A stretch of 45,703 nucleotides of DNA from Mycolicibacterium parafortuitum (GTDB taxonomy: Bacteria; Actinomycetota; Actinomycetes; Mycobacteriales; Mycobacteriaceae). Each line of letters starts with the position of its first letter. Position 1 is the stretch's first letter. Positions 8,870 to 18,900 of this stretch are shown here, piece after piece. The notes under the pieces are model-generated. The model was given only the letters and a program-made list of their open reading frames with translations. It was not told where the DNA came from and did no database searches. A program made the position numbers and the translations under genes. Location: the NCBI RefSeq assembly GCF_002086815.1, contig NZ_MVID01000039.1:1-45703 (forward strand), given 5' to 3'.

Positions 8870-8987
8870 GGCCGGTGTCCTCCTTGGCAGTCGATCCGGT
8901 CGGGTCCGAGTGTGCCAGCTGCCGCTGTGTGCGAGCGCGCGACCCTCGTGAACAGGGCGCCGACCTGGGCATGGGAAGCTTGAGAGC

Positions 8988-9665
8988 GTGTTCATCACCG
9001 GATTCCCGGCCGGCATCCTGGCATGTAACTGCTATGTGCTGGCCCCGCGGCAGGGCGCCGACGCGATCGTCGTCGACCCGGGCCAGCGGTCGATGGGTTC
9101 GTTGACGCGGATCCTCGACGAGAACCGCCTGACGCCGGCAGCGGTGTTGTTGACACATGGCCACATCGACCACATGTGGTCGGCCCAGAAGGTGTCCGAC
9201 ACATTCGGCTGCCCGACCTACGTCCATCCGGCCGACCGGTTCATGCTCACCGATCCGATCGGCGGCATCGGGCAGGGCTTCCTGGCCGGGCTGGGCCGGC
9301 TCGCGCTGAGCCCGGTGTTCCGGGAACCCAGGCAGGTCCTCGAACTCGATCGCGACGGCGACAAGATCGAGCTCGGCGGTATCACCGTCGTCGTCGACCA
9401 CACCCCCGGCCACACCCGGGGCTCGGTGGTGTTCCGGGTCGAGCAGGGCCCCGATCACGTCGCGTTCACCGGTGACACGCTGTTCCGGTCGTCGGTGGGC
9501 CGCACCGACCTGCCCGGGGGCAGTGGACGCGACCTGATGGAGTCGCTCGTGACCAAGCTGTTGGTGCTCGACGACGACACTCTGGTACTACCGGGGCACG
9601 GCGAGCGCTCCACCATCGGCATCGAACGCCATACCAATCCATTCCTCGAAGGTTTGACTCCGTGA
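8988..9665 (+). CDS. Metallo-beta-lactamase-fold hydrolase (glyoxalase II-like)
   Basis: This 225-residue cytoplasmic hydrolase of the MBL superfamily is most like hydroxyacylglutathione hydrolases. The zinc-binding HxHxDH motif is HGHIDHMW from residue 57, and the later metal ligands are in DHTPGHTRGSVVF and FTGDTLF, with a C-terminal PGHGERSTIG. Mycobacteria use mycothiol rather than glutathione, so a mycothiol thioester or another thioester is a plausible substrate (inference). It overlaps hisS by four bases (GTGA) and corresponds in position to Rv2581c of M. tuberculosis. Confidence 0.9.
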   Translation: MFITGFPAGILACNCYVLAPRQGADAIVVDPGQRSMGSLTRILDENRLTPAAVLLTHGHIDHMWSAQKVSDTFGCPTYVHPADRFMLTDPIGGIGQGFLAGLGRLALSPVFREPRQVLELDRDGDKIELGGITVVVDHTPGHTRGSVVFRVEQGPDHVAFTGDTLFRSSVGRTDLPGGSGRDLMESLVTKLLVLDDDTLVLPGHGERSTIGIERHTNPFLEGLTP

Positions 9666-10924
9666 CTGACTCGTTCAAGGCGCCCAAGGGCGTTCCCGAC
9701 TACTTCCCGCCCGATTCGGCCGAATTCGTCGCGGTGCGCAACGGATTGCTCGCGTCCGCGCGACGCGCCGGCTACGGCGACATCGAGTTACCGATCTTCG
9801 AGGACACCGCGTTGTTCGCGCGCGGGGTCGGCGAGTCCACGGATGTGGTCTCCAAGGAGATGTACACGTTCGCCGACCGAGGTGAGCGTTCGGTCACGCT
9901 GCGACCGGAAGGCACCGCCGGTGTCATGCGCGCGGTGATCGAGCACGGTCTGGACCGCGGCCAGCTGCCCGTCAAGCTGTGCTATTCGGGACCGTTCTTC
10001 CGTTACGAGCGGCCGCAGGCCGGGCGGTACCGGCAACTGCAGCAGGTCGGTGTGGAGGCCATCGGCGTCGATGACCCGGCGCTGGACGCCGAGGTGATCG
10101 CGGTCGCCGACGCCGGGTTCCGCGCGCTCGGGCTGGACGGGTTCCGGCTGGAGATCACCTCCCTCGGAGACGACACGTGCCGCCCGCAGTACCGCGAGCT
10201 ATTGCAGGAATTCCTGTTCAAGCTGGACCTCGACGAAGAAACGCGGCGCCGCGCCGAGATCAACCCGCTTCGGGTGCTCGACGACAAGCGCCCGCACGTC
10301 AGGGAGATGACCGCCGACGCGCCGGTGATGCTCGACCATCTCTCCGACGCGGCCAAGGAACACTTCGACACGGTGCTGGCGCACCTGGACGCGATGTCGG
10401 TGCCGTATGTGATCAACCCACGGATGGTGCGCGGGCTGGACTACTACACCAAGACGACGTTCGAGTTCGTCCACGACGGGCTCGGCGCGCAGTCCGGCAT
10501 CGGCGGCGGCGGCCGCTATGACGGCCTGATGGCCCAGCTCGGTGGGCGTGACCTGTCCGGGATCGGCTTCGGTTTGGGGGTGGACCGCACGCTGCTGGCG
10601 CTACGCGCCGAGGGGAAGACGGCGGGGGAGTCCGCGCGGGTGGACGTCTACGCGGTGCCGCTGGGCGCGGAGGCCAAGAAGCGACTGGCGGTGCTGGCCG
10701 CGCAGCTGCGGGCGGCGGGTGTGCGTGTCGACGTCGCGTACGGCGATCGGAGCCTCAAGGGTGCGATGAAGGGCGCCGACCGTTCGGGCGCGTCGATCGC
10801 GCTGGTGGCCGGCGACCGTGACCTGGAAGCGGGGACGGTCGGGGTGAAGAGCATGGCGACCGGAGAGCAGGTCGATGTCGCGACGGAAAGCGTTGTCGCA
10901 GAAGTGATCTCGCGACTGTCGTAG
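9662..10924 (+). CDS. hisS: Histidyl-tRNA synthetase
   Basis: HisS charges tRNA-His. The 420-residue protein shows class II motif 1 (PIFEDTALFARGVGESTDVVSKEMYTF, in part), motif 2 (FRYERPQAGRYRQLQQ, about residue 113), the histidine-specific RGLDYYTKTTFEFVH (about 259-273) and motif 3 (GIGFGLGVDRTLLAL, about 300). The C-terminal 100 residues form the anticodon-binding domain. The GTG start overlaps the MBL hydrolase stop. A palindromic element follows shortly after the stop. Confidence 0.97.
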   Translation: MTDSFKAPKGVPDYFPPDSAEFVAVRNGLLASARRAGYGDIELPIFEDTALFARGVGESTDVVSKEMYTFADRGERSVTLRPEGTAGVMRAVIEHGLDRGQLPVKLCYSGPFFRYERPQAGRYRQLQQVGVEAIGVDDPALDAEVIAVADAGFRALGLDGFRLEITSLGDDTCRPQYRELLQEFLFKLDLDEETRRRAEINPLRVLDDKRPHVREMTADAPVMLDHLSDAAKEHFDTVLAHLDAMSVPYVINPRMVRGLDYYTKTTFEFVHDGLGAQSGIGGGGRYDGLMAQLGGRDLSGIGFGLGVDRTLLALRAEGKTAGESARVDVYAVPLGAEAKKRLAVLAAQLRAAGVRVDVAYGDRSLKGAMKGADRSGASIALVAGDRDLEAGTVGVKSMATGEQVDVATESVVAEVISRLS

Positions 10925-10938
10925 GCTCCCTGGCACCG

Positions 10939-10996
10939 CGAGCGCGCGCGTCTGCCCGGCGACACTCCGTGTCGGCCGTGCAAGACCGCGCGCTCG
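10939..10996. repeat. Intergenic palindromic repeat, copy A (probable terminator-type hairpin)
   Basis: The left arm CGAGCGCGCGCGTCT (10939-10953) pairs with AGACCGCGCGCTCG (10983-10996) with a single bulge, and the loop carries a second small hairpin CGACAC-TCC-GTGTCG (10960-10974). It lies 15 bases after the hisS stop. A related element at 19509-19568 shares the GCGAGCG arms and the inner GTGTCG. Its position after genes suggests transcription termination or mRNA 3'-end protection; there is no U tract. Confidence 0.7.
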
Positions 10997-11058
10997 ATAG
11001 CCGCGGGAGACGAGATTTGTTGTCAGAGAAGGGCATCTGACATTCCCTGTCATGTTCT

Positions 11059-11074
11059 GGTCCAAATGTGTACC
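11059..11074. promoter_or_regulatory. GGTCCAAAT-type palindrome, copy 1
   Basis: GGTCCAAATGTGTACC is an imperfect palindrome (five of eight pairs). It shares the GGTCCAAAT half with the site exactly 99 bases downstream. Candidate regulator-binding site; the regulator is unknown. Confidence 0.4.
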
Positions 11075-11156
11075 GGGTAGGGGCAAGCCGTTCGGGCTGT
11101 ACGGAGAGTGGCGAACTTCAGAGTTCGGACGAAAAGCGCACCACCACCATGTGTGC

Positions 11157-11174
11157 CGGTCCAAATATGGACCG
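11157..11174. promoter_or_regulatory. GGTCCAAAT-type palindrome, copy 2
   Basis: CGGTCCA-AATA-TGGACCG is a perfect 7+7 palindrome. It is the better of the two related sites in this leader and about 380 bases before the TTG start of the secreted protein gene. Confidence 0.5.
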
Positions 11175-11345
11175 ACGCAAGGTGAATCGCGGCGAAACCG
11201 CGCCTGCTGCCCGAAATATCCTGGCGGAAGCCGACATCTGGCATCCGCTGTCACGTTTTCTATCGAAAACTGAATGTCGCCCAGCAAAACTGAGCAGACG
11301 CTCAGCACATTGCCAAAAGTTAACGATCATTCTGATGGCCTTTGT

Positions 11346-11365
11346 ATTGTCAGGCATGTTAATTT
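11346..11365 (+). promoter_or_regulatory. 20-base block conserved upstream of both paralogues, copy 1
   Basis: ATTGTCAGGCATGTTAATTT matches the block at 15732-15751 in 17 of 20 positions while the surrounding leaders are otherwise largely unrelated. The shared ATGTTAATTT is 184 bases before this start codon and 180 bases before the other. It is a probable shared promoter or regulator site; I see no well-spaced -35/-10 pair to assign it to a sigma factor. Confidence 0.55.
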
Positions 11366-11539
11366 AGCCAGCGCGAGCGCCGTCCCGCCCCGGGGCGGCG
11401 TGCGTCGCGTCAGATGCCCTGCTAATCAGGGGATCCGGTCAACCAAGTACGACTCGGCGTCTCCGCATTGTTTTGCTAGGACGTGAGGCGCGGGGCGTGG
11501 AGTCGACACCCTTGGGTGTGACTGAGCAAAGGAGCTGCA

Positions 11540-14500
11540 TTGGCCGCTGCGAGTCCGCGGAAACCGCGCCGGGCGTCTGGCCGCCACCGCAAGTCCAGCC
11601 ACCGTGCGCAGTGGCTGCGGGCTGGTGCTGTCGGGTTCGGTCTGGCGGCAGCGATCATCAGTGGGCAGGGCGTGGCGTCTGCGGACACCGACGACTCGTC
11701 GGCTTCGCGCGACAGCAGTGCTTCCGAGGCCAGTGGCAAGCGGAGCAGCATCGCCGGTCGCCCGAGTGCGGGACCGGACCAGGGCGAGTCGTCATCGCCC
11801 GCCGATGGTGCGGGAGACGACAGCGGCGACGAACCCGCGGGCGGCGACGATGACGACGCGGGCAGCGCGGACGCCGACCTCGACACAGTCCTCGACGAGG
11901 AACTCGTCGAGGAAGAGCAGGAACCGCAGACTCCGGTAGACGAGGACGATCTGCCGTCCGACACGTCCACCGACGACGGTGAGAGCTCGACCCCATACCA
12001 AAAGCCCGATGCGGCCGGGCGGTCCTCGGCGGCGACCGGCTCCGCTACGCCCGCGCCCGCCTCCGGGCCCGAGTCCGAGCAGACCGGCGACACGCCTTCA
12101 TCGGAGACGCCGGCAGGCGACACCGACGACGAGTCCGACCCCACCGACTCTGAAACGCCGGACGATTCCGCAGAGTCACCCGCCGATTCCGACGATTCCG
12201 AGGACGGCGAGGAACTCCCCGAAGAGGTCAAGGCTGCAGTCCGCGAATGGGTCGACAAGATCCTGAGGTCGATCGGCCGCGCTCCTGTCGACGGCGAACC
12301 AGTTGCACCGGTCTCGCTGGACGAAGTGCTCCAGGGCCTGTGGCTGTCCAACCGCAACAATCAGACGAGTAGGTCGTTCTCGGAGTTCATGGAAGGGCTC
12401 GGCGAGCGCATGCTCGGCCAGGGCGCGGTGTCGGTCGGCTGGATTCCGGTTGTCGGCTCGGTCATGTACGGCGCCAATTTTCTCAGCAATCTCGGGGCGT
12501 TGAGCGCGGCCATCAAGCGCGGTGACAGCGCCGACATCGCCGACGAACTCCGGGATCTCGGACGGGATCTGATCGGGATGATCCCGATCATCGGTGCGCC
12601 GACCGCAGCACTGCTCTACGAAATGGAGATGTCTGCCGCCGAATTGGCGTCCGCCGGCACTGCCGGTGCTGCCGGCGCCGCTGCGTCCCAGCGCATGTCG
12701 GCGGTGGCGATGGCGGCGATGGCGGCGCCCCCGGTGGGATCGCCGGAGCACTTCCTGGCGGTCCTGCAACGGGCGGTCACCCGGTTGGCGACCTGGCCCG
12801 GCACGCCGAAGAACTTCGTGGACATCACGAACTACCAAACTGACCGGACTCTCGATGCCGCAGACGATCAGCTCGACGGCATTGTCGCGAACACACCGCC
12901 GGGAAGTGCGGCCAGCTGGGTTCCTGACGCGCAGAGCCTCTTCGGGCTCTTCTTGATCTCGGCCATCCCGGGCTATACCTTCTCGGACACTCTCAACGCG
13001 ATGGGTGATTTCCTCAACCGCGTGGTTCCGCCGTTCAAAATCGCCGACGGTGCAGGCACACTCGACATCATCTCGCCCTACAAGATCATGGGTGCTGCCG
13101 TGGTCGGCGCGGCAACGCTGTTGAAAGACATGATGAATGGGATCTACGACCCGGTTCAGTGGGAGATCAACATCATCAAGGCGACCACTGGAGCTACCGT
13201 CACGGCAGCGGACCTGCAGGATTTCGATTCGCTTGCTCTCAAAGTCGTGGGAGGAATCCTGGGCGACGGCGGGGCCTTCACCCATCCTGAAAGGGCGTGG
13301 GATATCACGCTGCCCACGTGGACCGAGGCGCAGGTGAACCCGTACACGGTCACCACCTACGTCGCGCTCGTCGGCCTCTACAAGAGGTTCCAGGAGATGG
13401 CCACGCTCACTACGTTCACCACCTGGACGACGTACGACAGTTGGCACTACACCAACGCTTTGGGCATGTATGCGGCCGGAACGTTCCATGCTGTCGATCC
13501 CGACGGCGGCAGCATCGTGTTCCGCGCCGACGGAACGCTCGGCAGGACGTATACGACCGAGGGCAATGCGTTGGTGACCATCAACACCGTCGGAGGCGGT
13601 TTCACCTACACCCCACCGGCGCTGTGGGACCCCAAGGCTCAAGGCGCCGCGTTCCGTCACCGCAGCACTGCGGAGGACCCGGAAGAGAGATTCGACTGGG
13701 TCACCGTGCAGGCGTACTCCGCCGACGGCGTCCCCTACAACATCCGTGTGGGAATCGAGATCATCAACGGGACGAATGCCGCCCCGACCTACACCGGTGT
13801 CACGGGCCAGAACACCGACGCGTTGGGCGTGGTGAAGGGCAAGATCAACGGCAGCGATTCCGACGGTGACCCGTTGAGGTTCTACCTGGTCGACTCGTCG
13901 GTCAACGGCCTGACCGGCAACTCGGCCTACACCAAGAACGGCGCCGGCAACGGCGGCATCGTCACCCTCAACGAGCTGACCGGTGAATTCACCTACGTGT
14001 CGAGTGCGACGGCCGGCGCGAACCAGAGCTTCCAGGTGCGGATCAACGACCGCCACCACGGCAACACGATCGTCACCATCACCGTGCCGAACACCACCAG
14101 CATCAACCCAGGGAACGTCACCACTCCCACGCAGGGCGTCGTGACCGGCACGCCACCGGCCTCGACCAACAAGCCCGGAACCTTCGTCAGCTACACCCTC
14201 GGCGGGACTCCGGCGAAGGGCACGGTCACGTCGTTCAACCCGGCCACGGGCGCCTTCACGTACGTCCGCAACGCGGGCCTGGGGCACAGCACCACGGCCA
14301 ACGACATCGTGACGATCATCGGCACCGACGCCGACGGCCGTCAGGTCACGCTGCATCTGAACGTCCAGCCGTCGGTGCCCAACACCGCTCCGACCCTGAC
14401 GCTGACGACGCCGCCGACAGTAGGCACGCTGAACGGCACCACGCAGACCAGCACGGGCAAGTTCACGTACTTCGATGCCGATGGCGATGCGCCGATCTGG

Positions 14501-15100
14501 CCGACCAGCGTGACCAGCTCGCGCGGCGGCACCGTGACCATCGCCGCGGACGGAACGTTCACCTACACGAGCAACCTCACCGTGGCGCAGCGCCACGCGG
14601 TCGCCCGGATCGGGGCCGCGGGCAGCACCTTCGACGGTGTCGCCCTCAACGCCTGGGAGGACGCGTTCACCGCGACCGTCTCCGACGGCTTCGGTGGTAC
14701 CGCTCAGGTGACGGTGAAGGTGCCGATCTATGCGATCAACGCCAACCCCACTCTGAGCGTGCCCGGCCTGTCGTGTGGCTTCGGCATCTGCACCGTGACG
14801 ATCACGACGACAGACCCGGACGGCGACAGTCTCAGCGGCGGCCTGCCCACCTCGAACCCGGGTAACGGCAACGCCTGGCAGACACTGGCCCCGAGGGGTT
14901 CGATCACTGCCAACTCGGGCAATGGGCACACGATGAGCTGGACCGGCAACAGCAACGGCGCAGGCACCCAGCAGACCGGTATCAACAGGTACACCGTCTA
15001 CGACGGCTACTACCGGGTCACCAACGGCGTGGTCGATTCCAGCTACTTCTCCCGTGCGTGGGTCGAGTGGAACGGCACCAGCAGGAGCTTCGGGAACTAG
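11540..15100 (+). CDS. Large secreted acidic protein with VCBS/cadherin-like repeats, paralogue 1
   Basis: This 1186-residue exported protein starts at TTG 11540, with AAAGGAG (11528-11534) five bases upstream, an arrangement identical in the paralogue. The first 48 residues form a long signal: an Arg/Lys-rich stretch (PRKPRRASGRHRK), a hydrophobic segment and GQGVASA before the predicted cleavage. Residues about 49-230 are a Ser/Asp/Glu-rich disordered segment. Residues about 255-370 are helical with Gly-rich hydrophobic stretches (VSVGWIPVVGSVMYGANFLSNLGAL). A conserved globular region follows. From about 645 come repeated beta modules with DPDGGS, SDSDGDPLRF, DADGDAP and DPDGDSL loops, typical Ca-binding VCBS/cadherin-like motifs. 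A C-x4-C pair (C1079, C1084) may form a disulfide. No LPxTG or membrane anchor is present. Likely surface or adhesion role; this is inference. Confidence 0.88.
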   Translation: MAAASPRKPRRASGRHRKSSHRAQWLRAGAVGFGLAAAIISGQGVASADTDDSSASRDSSASEASGKRSSIAGRPSAGPDQGESSSPADGAGDDSGDEPAGGDDDDAGSADADLDTVLDEELVEEEQEPQTPVDEDDLPSDTSTDDGESSTPYQKPDAAGRSSAATGSATPAPASGPESEQTGDTPSSETPAGDTDDESDPTDSETPDDSAESPADSDDSEDGEELPEEVKAAVREWVDKILRSIGRAPVDGEPVAPVSLDEVLQGLWLSNRNNQTSRSFSEFMEGLGERMLGQGAVSVGWIPVVGSVMYGANFLSNLGALSAAIKRGDSADIADELRDLGRDLIGMIPIIGAPTAALLYEMEMSAAELASAGTAGAAGAAASQRMSAVAMAAMAAPPVGSPEHFLAVLQRAVTRLATWPGTPKNFVDITNYQTDRTLDAADDQLDGIVANTPPGSAASWVPDAQSLFGLFLISAIPGYTFSDTLNAMGDFLNRVVPPFKIADGAGTLDIISPYKIMGAAVVGAATLLKDMMNGIYDPVQWEINIIKATTGATVTAADLQDFDSLALKVVGGILGDGGAFTHPERAWDITLPTWTEAQVNPYTVTTYVALVGLYKRFQEMATLTTFTTWTTYDSWHYTNALGMYAAGTFHAVDPDGGSIVFRADGTLGRTYTTEGNALVTINTVGGGFTYTPPALWDPKAQGAAFRHRSTAEDPEERFDWVTVQAYSADGVPYNIRVGIEIINGTNAAPTYTGVTGQNTDALGVVKGKINGSDSDGDPLRFYLVDSSVNGLTGNSAYTKNGAGNGGIVTLNELTGEFTYVSSATAGANQSFQVRINDRHHGNTIVTITVPNTTSINPGNVTTPTQGVVTGTPPASTNKPGTFVSYTLGGTPAKGTVTSFNPATGAFTYVRNAGLGHSTTANDIVTIIGTDADGRQVTLHLNVQPSVPNTAPTLTLTTPPTVGTLNGTTQTSTGKFTYFDADGDAPIWPTSVTSSRGGTVTIAADGTFTYTSNLTVAQRHAVARIGAAGSTFDGVALNAWEDAFTATVSDGFGGTAQVTVKVPIYAINANPTLSVPGLSCGFGICTVTITTTDPDGDSLSGGLPTSNPGNGNAWQTLAPRGSITANSGNGHTMSWTGNSNGAGTQQTGINRYTVYDGYYRVTNGVVDSSYFSRAWVEWNGTSRSFGN

Positions 15101-15731
15101 CAGCCTGAGGAGCTTCGCGCACACGCTCATCGTGGCGCGGTGCAATGGGCGGGCGGCCGTTTCAGCGCAGCGGTCGGATTTCCCAAACGCGTCGGCGTAA
15201 CCGGCTGGTCGTCGAAGTCGGTTGCATAGCAAGGGCTTCACTGCGATTCGCTAGTCCGTCGCTTGGTGCCGAACCTCGTCGTGGTTGGGGTTGGCGGATC
15301 TGATTCGAGGCCGCGCCGAGGGGTTGCCGAAATCCTCGATCGCCATCGGCTGGCGTGCCGAACAGGCGTGTCTACTCGATCGCATCCGAAGGCCGGCGGT
15401 GGAGGAATGCCTTGTGCATGCTTTGCGCGCCCACCGTCAATGACAGCGATGAAGGCCGTGGCGCCTCTGTTTCCTTCGGGTTATTTGCCGAGATCCCCAG
15501 GTTCGGTATCGGAGCCCCGCGCGGATGATCGTCGAGACTGTGCCTGCACTCGATGACGGAAACTGAATCCCTCGGTGGGCGTTCGGCGCCTCGCGCCGAG
15601 CCATTGAATGCGATGTACTGCGCCGGTTTGGCAGAGTGGGCGCGCCCGGCGGCAATGAACGCAATCGCCGCAGGTAGATCTGGTAAGCGTGCTGATTACG
15701 GCGACTTGGCCGGAATGCGTCCACACGCCAG

Positions 15732-15751
15732 ATTGTCGAGTATGTTAATTT
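15732..15751 (+). promoter_or_regulatory. 20-base block conserved upstream of both paralogues, copy 2
   Basis: ATTGTCGAGTATGTTAATTT is the counterpart of the block at 11346-11365 (17 of 20 identical). The shared ATGTTAATTT begins 180 bases before the GTG start at 15922. Confidence 0.55.
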
Positions 15752-15779
15752 TGTCACGTCTGGGGCGCATCGAGAGGTG

Positions 15780-15795
15780 CGTCACCATACGTCAC
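15780..15795 (+). promoter_or_regulatory. CGTCAC direct repeat with 10-base spacing
   Basis: CGTCAC-CATA-CGTCAC puts two identical hexamers on the same helix face. GTCAC-containing direct repeats are bound by response regulators such as MtrA in mycobacteria, but the match here is short. Candidate site only. Confidence 0.3.
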
Positions 15796-15921
15796 TAGAC
15801 CGAGAGGGAATGGGCATAGCCGGTTATCAAAGGGGTCCCGTCAGCGCTTAGGTTGATTTGCTGAAGCTGCAGCGTAACGCGGACACCCGCGACCCGGCTG
15901 TGGCGGAGCAAAGGAGCTGGG

Positions 15922-18900
15922 GTGGCCGCTGCAAGTCCACGGAAACCGCGTCGCACGTCGGGACGTCACCGGAAGCCCAGCGGTCATGCGCACTGGTTGA
16001 GGGTCGGTGCCGTCGGTGTGGGCCTGGCTGCGGCGATCATTAGCGGCCAGGGTGTGGCGTCCGCAGGTACCGATGACGGGTCGGCTTCCGGCGACAGCAG
16101 TGCTACTCCGCCGGGCAAACGTAACGCCGCCGCCGACCGCCCCGTCGCGAGAAGCGGACAGAGCGACTCACCCTCGTCATCCTCCGAGGACGGCGAGACC
16201 GACACCGAAACCGACACCGGCGCCGACCCTATCGGCACGGACACCGATGTGGAGGACTCCGACCCGGATTCTGAGCTCGAACCCGCCGAGGAGATCGACG
16301 CCGAGGAGATCGACGCCGAGGAGATGGACGAGGAAACCGCGTCCGAGGCGGACGCCGCCGGGTCGGAAGCCACGCGGGCTCCCCGCAAACCCAGCGCCGC
16401 GGAGCGCCCCACGCTGTCGACCGGCAGGGGAGCGCCGGCGCAGGATGGCGGGACCACCGCGACGGAGACCGACCCGCCGGCCCCCGCTCCAGTCGGCAGC
16501 AGCGCTGATTCGGGTTCCGCACCGGCTCCGAATGCGCCGGGCGGATCGACAGGTAACCCAGCCACCGCGGCGCCGGACCCCGTACCCGCCACGCCGGCAA
16601 CGGAGGACGAGGCCGAAGCGTCGTTCATCATCAACATCGTCAAGGAGTTGGTGAAGGCGTTCGGAGGAGCCACGACACCCGGTGGCGACTCCGCCCCGCC
16701 CCTGTCGATCGAGCAGGTGCTGCAGGGGATCTGGCTCGGCCGCAAGGATCAGCAGACGGCCAACCCCACCAGCGAGTTGATCGAACTCGCCAACGAGAAG
16801 ACGCTCGCCGAACTCAGCACGTCGATCGGATGGATCCCGTTCGTGGGAACCGGAATCTACGTCGTCAGCCTCCTCGGGAACCTCGGTGCGCTGGGTTCTG
16901 CGATTCTGCGCGGCGACAGCGCCGATGTGGCCGACGAACTGCGCGATATCGGCCGCGACCTCATCGGCCTGGTACCGGTCGTCGGCGCGCCCACCGCGGG
17001 CAAGCTCTACGGGGGCGGTGATTCGGCCACGGTCGGCGCATCGGCGCAGGCGGCGACGTTGGCGGCAGCAACGCCCCCGCCCCCGGTGGGAACGCAGGCG
17101 CACTTCCTGTGGGTGCTGCAACGGGCAGTGAACCGGTTGGCGGGTTGGCCAGGTGTACCCAAGAACTTCGTCGACATCACGAATCGCGTGACCGACCAGA
17201 CCCTGGACAACTCCAACAATCAGCTCGACGTGCTGATCGCCAACGCCTTTGCGGGCAGCCCGGCGGTCTGGCTGCCCGATCTCGGCAGAGTGCTGGGCCT
17301 GTTCGTGCTGTCGGCACTTCCCAACTACTCGTACACCGACAGCCTGAACGCGTGGGGCAGCTTCCTGAACAAGATCATGCCGCCCTTCAAGATCGCCGAC
17401 GGGGCAGGCACCCTAGACGTCATCTCGAACTACAAGATCATGGGCGCTGCCGTGGTCGGCGCGGCGACGCTTCTCCGCGACATGCTGAACGGGATCTACG
17501 ACCCGGTCCAGTGGGAGATCAACATCATCAAGGCGACCACCGGGGCGACCGTCACGGCATCGGACCTCAACAATTTCACCGCGCTTCAGAACAAGATCGT
17601 GGCCGCTCAGGCCGGGGCGATCCTGGTCGGCGGTGACGGTGGTGCGTTCGACGATCCGACCCGGGCCTGGAATGTCACGCTTCCCACCTGGACCGCAGCG
17701 CAGGTCAACCCGTACACGATCACCACCTATGTGGCGCTGGTGGCGCTGTACAAGCGGTTCCAGGAGATGGCCACACTGACGACGTTCACCACGTGGACGA
17801 CGTACGACAGTTGGCATTACACAAACGGTTTGGGCATGTACGCGGCCGGAACGTTCCATGCTGTCGATCCCGATGGCGGCTCCATCGAGTTCCGTGCCGA
17901 CGGCACCCTCGGCAGGACGTACACCACTGAGGGCAATGCGTTGGTGACCATCAATACTGTCCAAGGCGGTTTCACCTACACGCCACCGGCGTTGTGGGAC
18001 CCCAAGGCTCAAGGCGCCGCGTTCCGCCACCGCAGCACCGCGGAGGACCCGGAAGAGAGGTTCGACTGGGTCACCGTGCAGGCGTACTCCGCCGACGGCG
18101 TCCCCTACAACATCCGGGTGGGAATCGAGATCATCAACGGGACGAATGCCGCCCCGGTCTACACCGGTGTCACGGGCCAGAACACCGACGCGTTGGGCGT
18201 GGTGAAGGGGAAGATCAACGGCAGCGATTCCGACGGTGACCCGTTGAGGTTCTATCTGGTCGACTCGTCGGTCAACGGCCTGACCGGCAACTCGGCCTAC
18301 ACCAAGAACGGCTCCGGGAACGGCGGCATCGTCACAGTCAACGAGACGACCGGCGATTTCACTTACGTGTCGAGTGCGACGGCCGGCGCGAATCAGAGCT
18401 TCCAGGTGCGGATCAATGACAAGCACTACGGCAACACGATCGTGACGATCACGGTGCCCAACACCACCTCCATCACCCCGGGCAATGTCAACACCTCGAC
18501 GCCCTACGTGGTCACCGGGACGCCGCCGGCGTCGACCAACAAGCCGGGGGCGTTCACCAGCTACACCCTCGTCGGCGGCACGACGAAGGGCACCGTCACC
18601 TCGTTCAACCCGGCCACCGGCGCGTTCACCTACACCTCGAGTGTCGGCCGTGTGTTGAACAACGACGACGTGATCACCATGATCGCCACCGACGCCGACG
18701 GCCGGTCGGTGACTCTCCGCCTGAACGTGAAGCCGTCGACGGTCACCACCAACCCGACGCTGACGCTGACGACGCCGCCGACGGTGGGCACGCTCAACGG
18801 CACCACGCAAACCAGCACCGGCAAGCTGACGTACTACGACGCGGACGGCGACGCGCCGGTCTGGCCGGCGAGTGTGACCAGCGCGAAGGGTGGAACAGTC

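Larger units (their letters stand above)
10997..11539 (+). other. Long non-coding leader upstream of the first large secreted protein
   Basis: About 540 bases without a convincing gene, and poorer in GC than the flanks. It contains two related imperfect direct repeats around TGACATTCCCTGTCA (11034-11048) and TGGCATCCGCTGTCA (near 11238-11252), and two GGTCCAAAT-type palindromes (11059-11074 and 11158-11173). Hairpin-capable sequences lie at 11112-11127 (CGAACT-TCAG-AGTTCG) and 11290-11305 (CTGAGC-AGAC-GCTCAG). The block ATTGTCAGGCATGTTAATTT (11346-11365) recurs upstream of the paralogue. The layout fits a heavily regulated promoter and 5' untranslated region. Confidence 0.6.
15101..15921 (+). 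other. Long non-coding spacer upstream of the second large secreted protein
   Basis: About 820 bases lie between the paralogues. Short open frames of 60-97 codons occur but lack credible start signals, mycobacterial codon bias or recognisable products, so I call no gene. The conserved 20-base block lies at 15732-15751, and a CGTCAC direct repeat lies at 15780-15785 and 15790-15795 (10-base period). Near the start codon, GAGCAAAGGAGCTG is shared with the first paralogue. The first 600 bases show no transposase or other remnant that I recognise. Confidence 0.6.

Noticed and set aside
8931..8944. GCGAGCGCGCGACC near the ppiB/MBL promoter as a third copy of the intergenic palindrome
   Set aside because: Only one arm is present; no matching right arm occurs within 80 bases.
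11052..11486. Short plus-strand open frames in the leader of paralogue 1
   Set aside because: They overlap the palindromes and repeats, are low in typical codons, and lack start signals.
12176..15241. A 1021-codon minus-strand open frame opposite the first large secreted protein
   Set aside because: It is Arg/Gly/His/Asp-rich without any domain pattern, a typical antisense shadow of a high-GC gene; the plus strand has a signal peptide, ribosome site and VCBS motifs.
15263..15798. Two small plus-strand open frames (97 and 81 codons) between the paralogues
   Set aside because: No ribosome sites, no mycobacterial third-position GC bias, no recognisable product, and they differ from anything upstream of the other paralogue.
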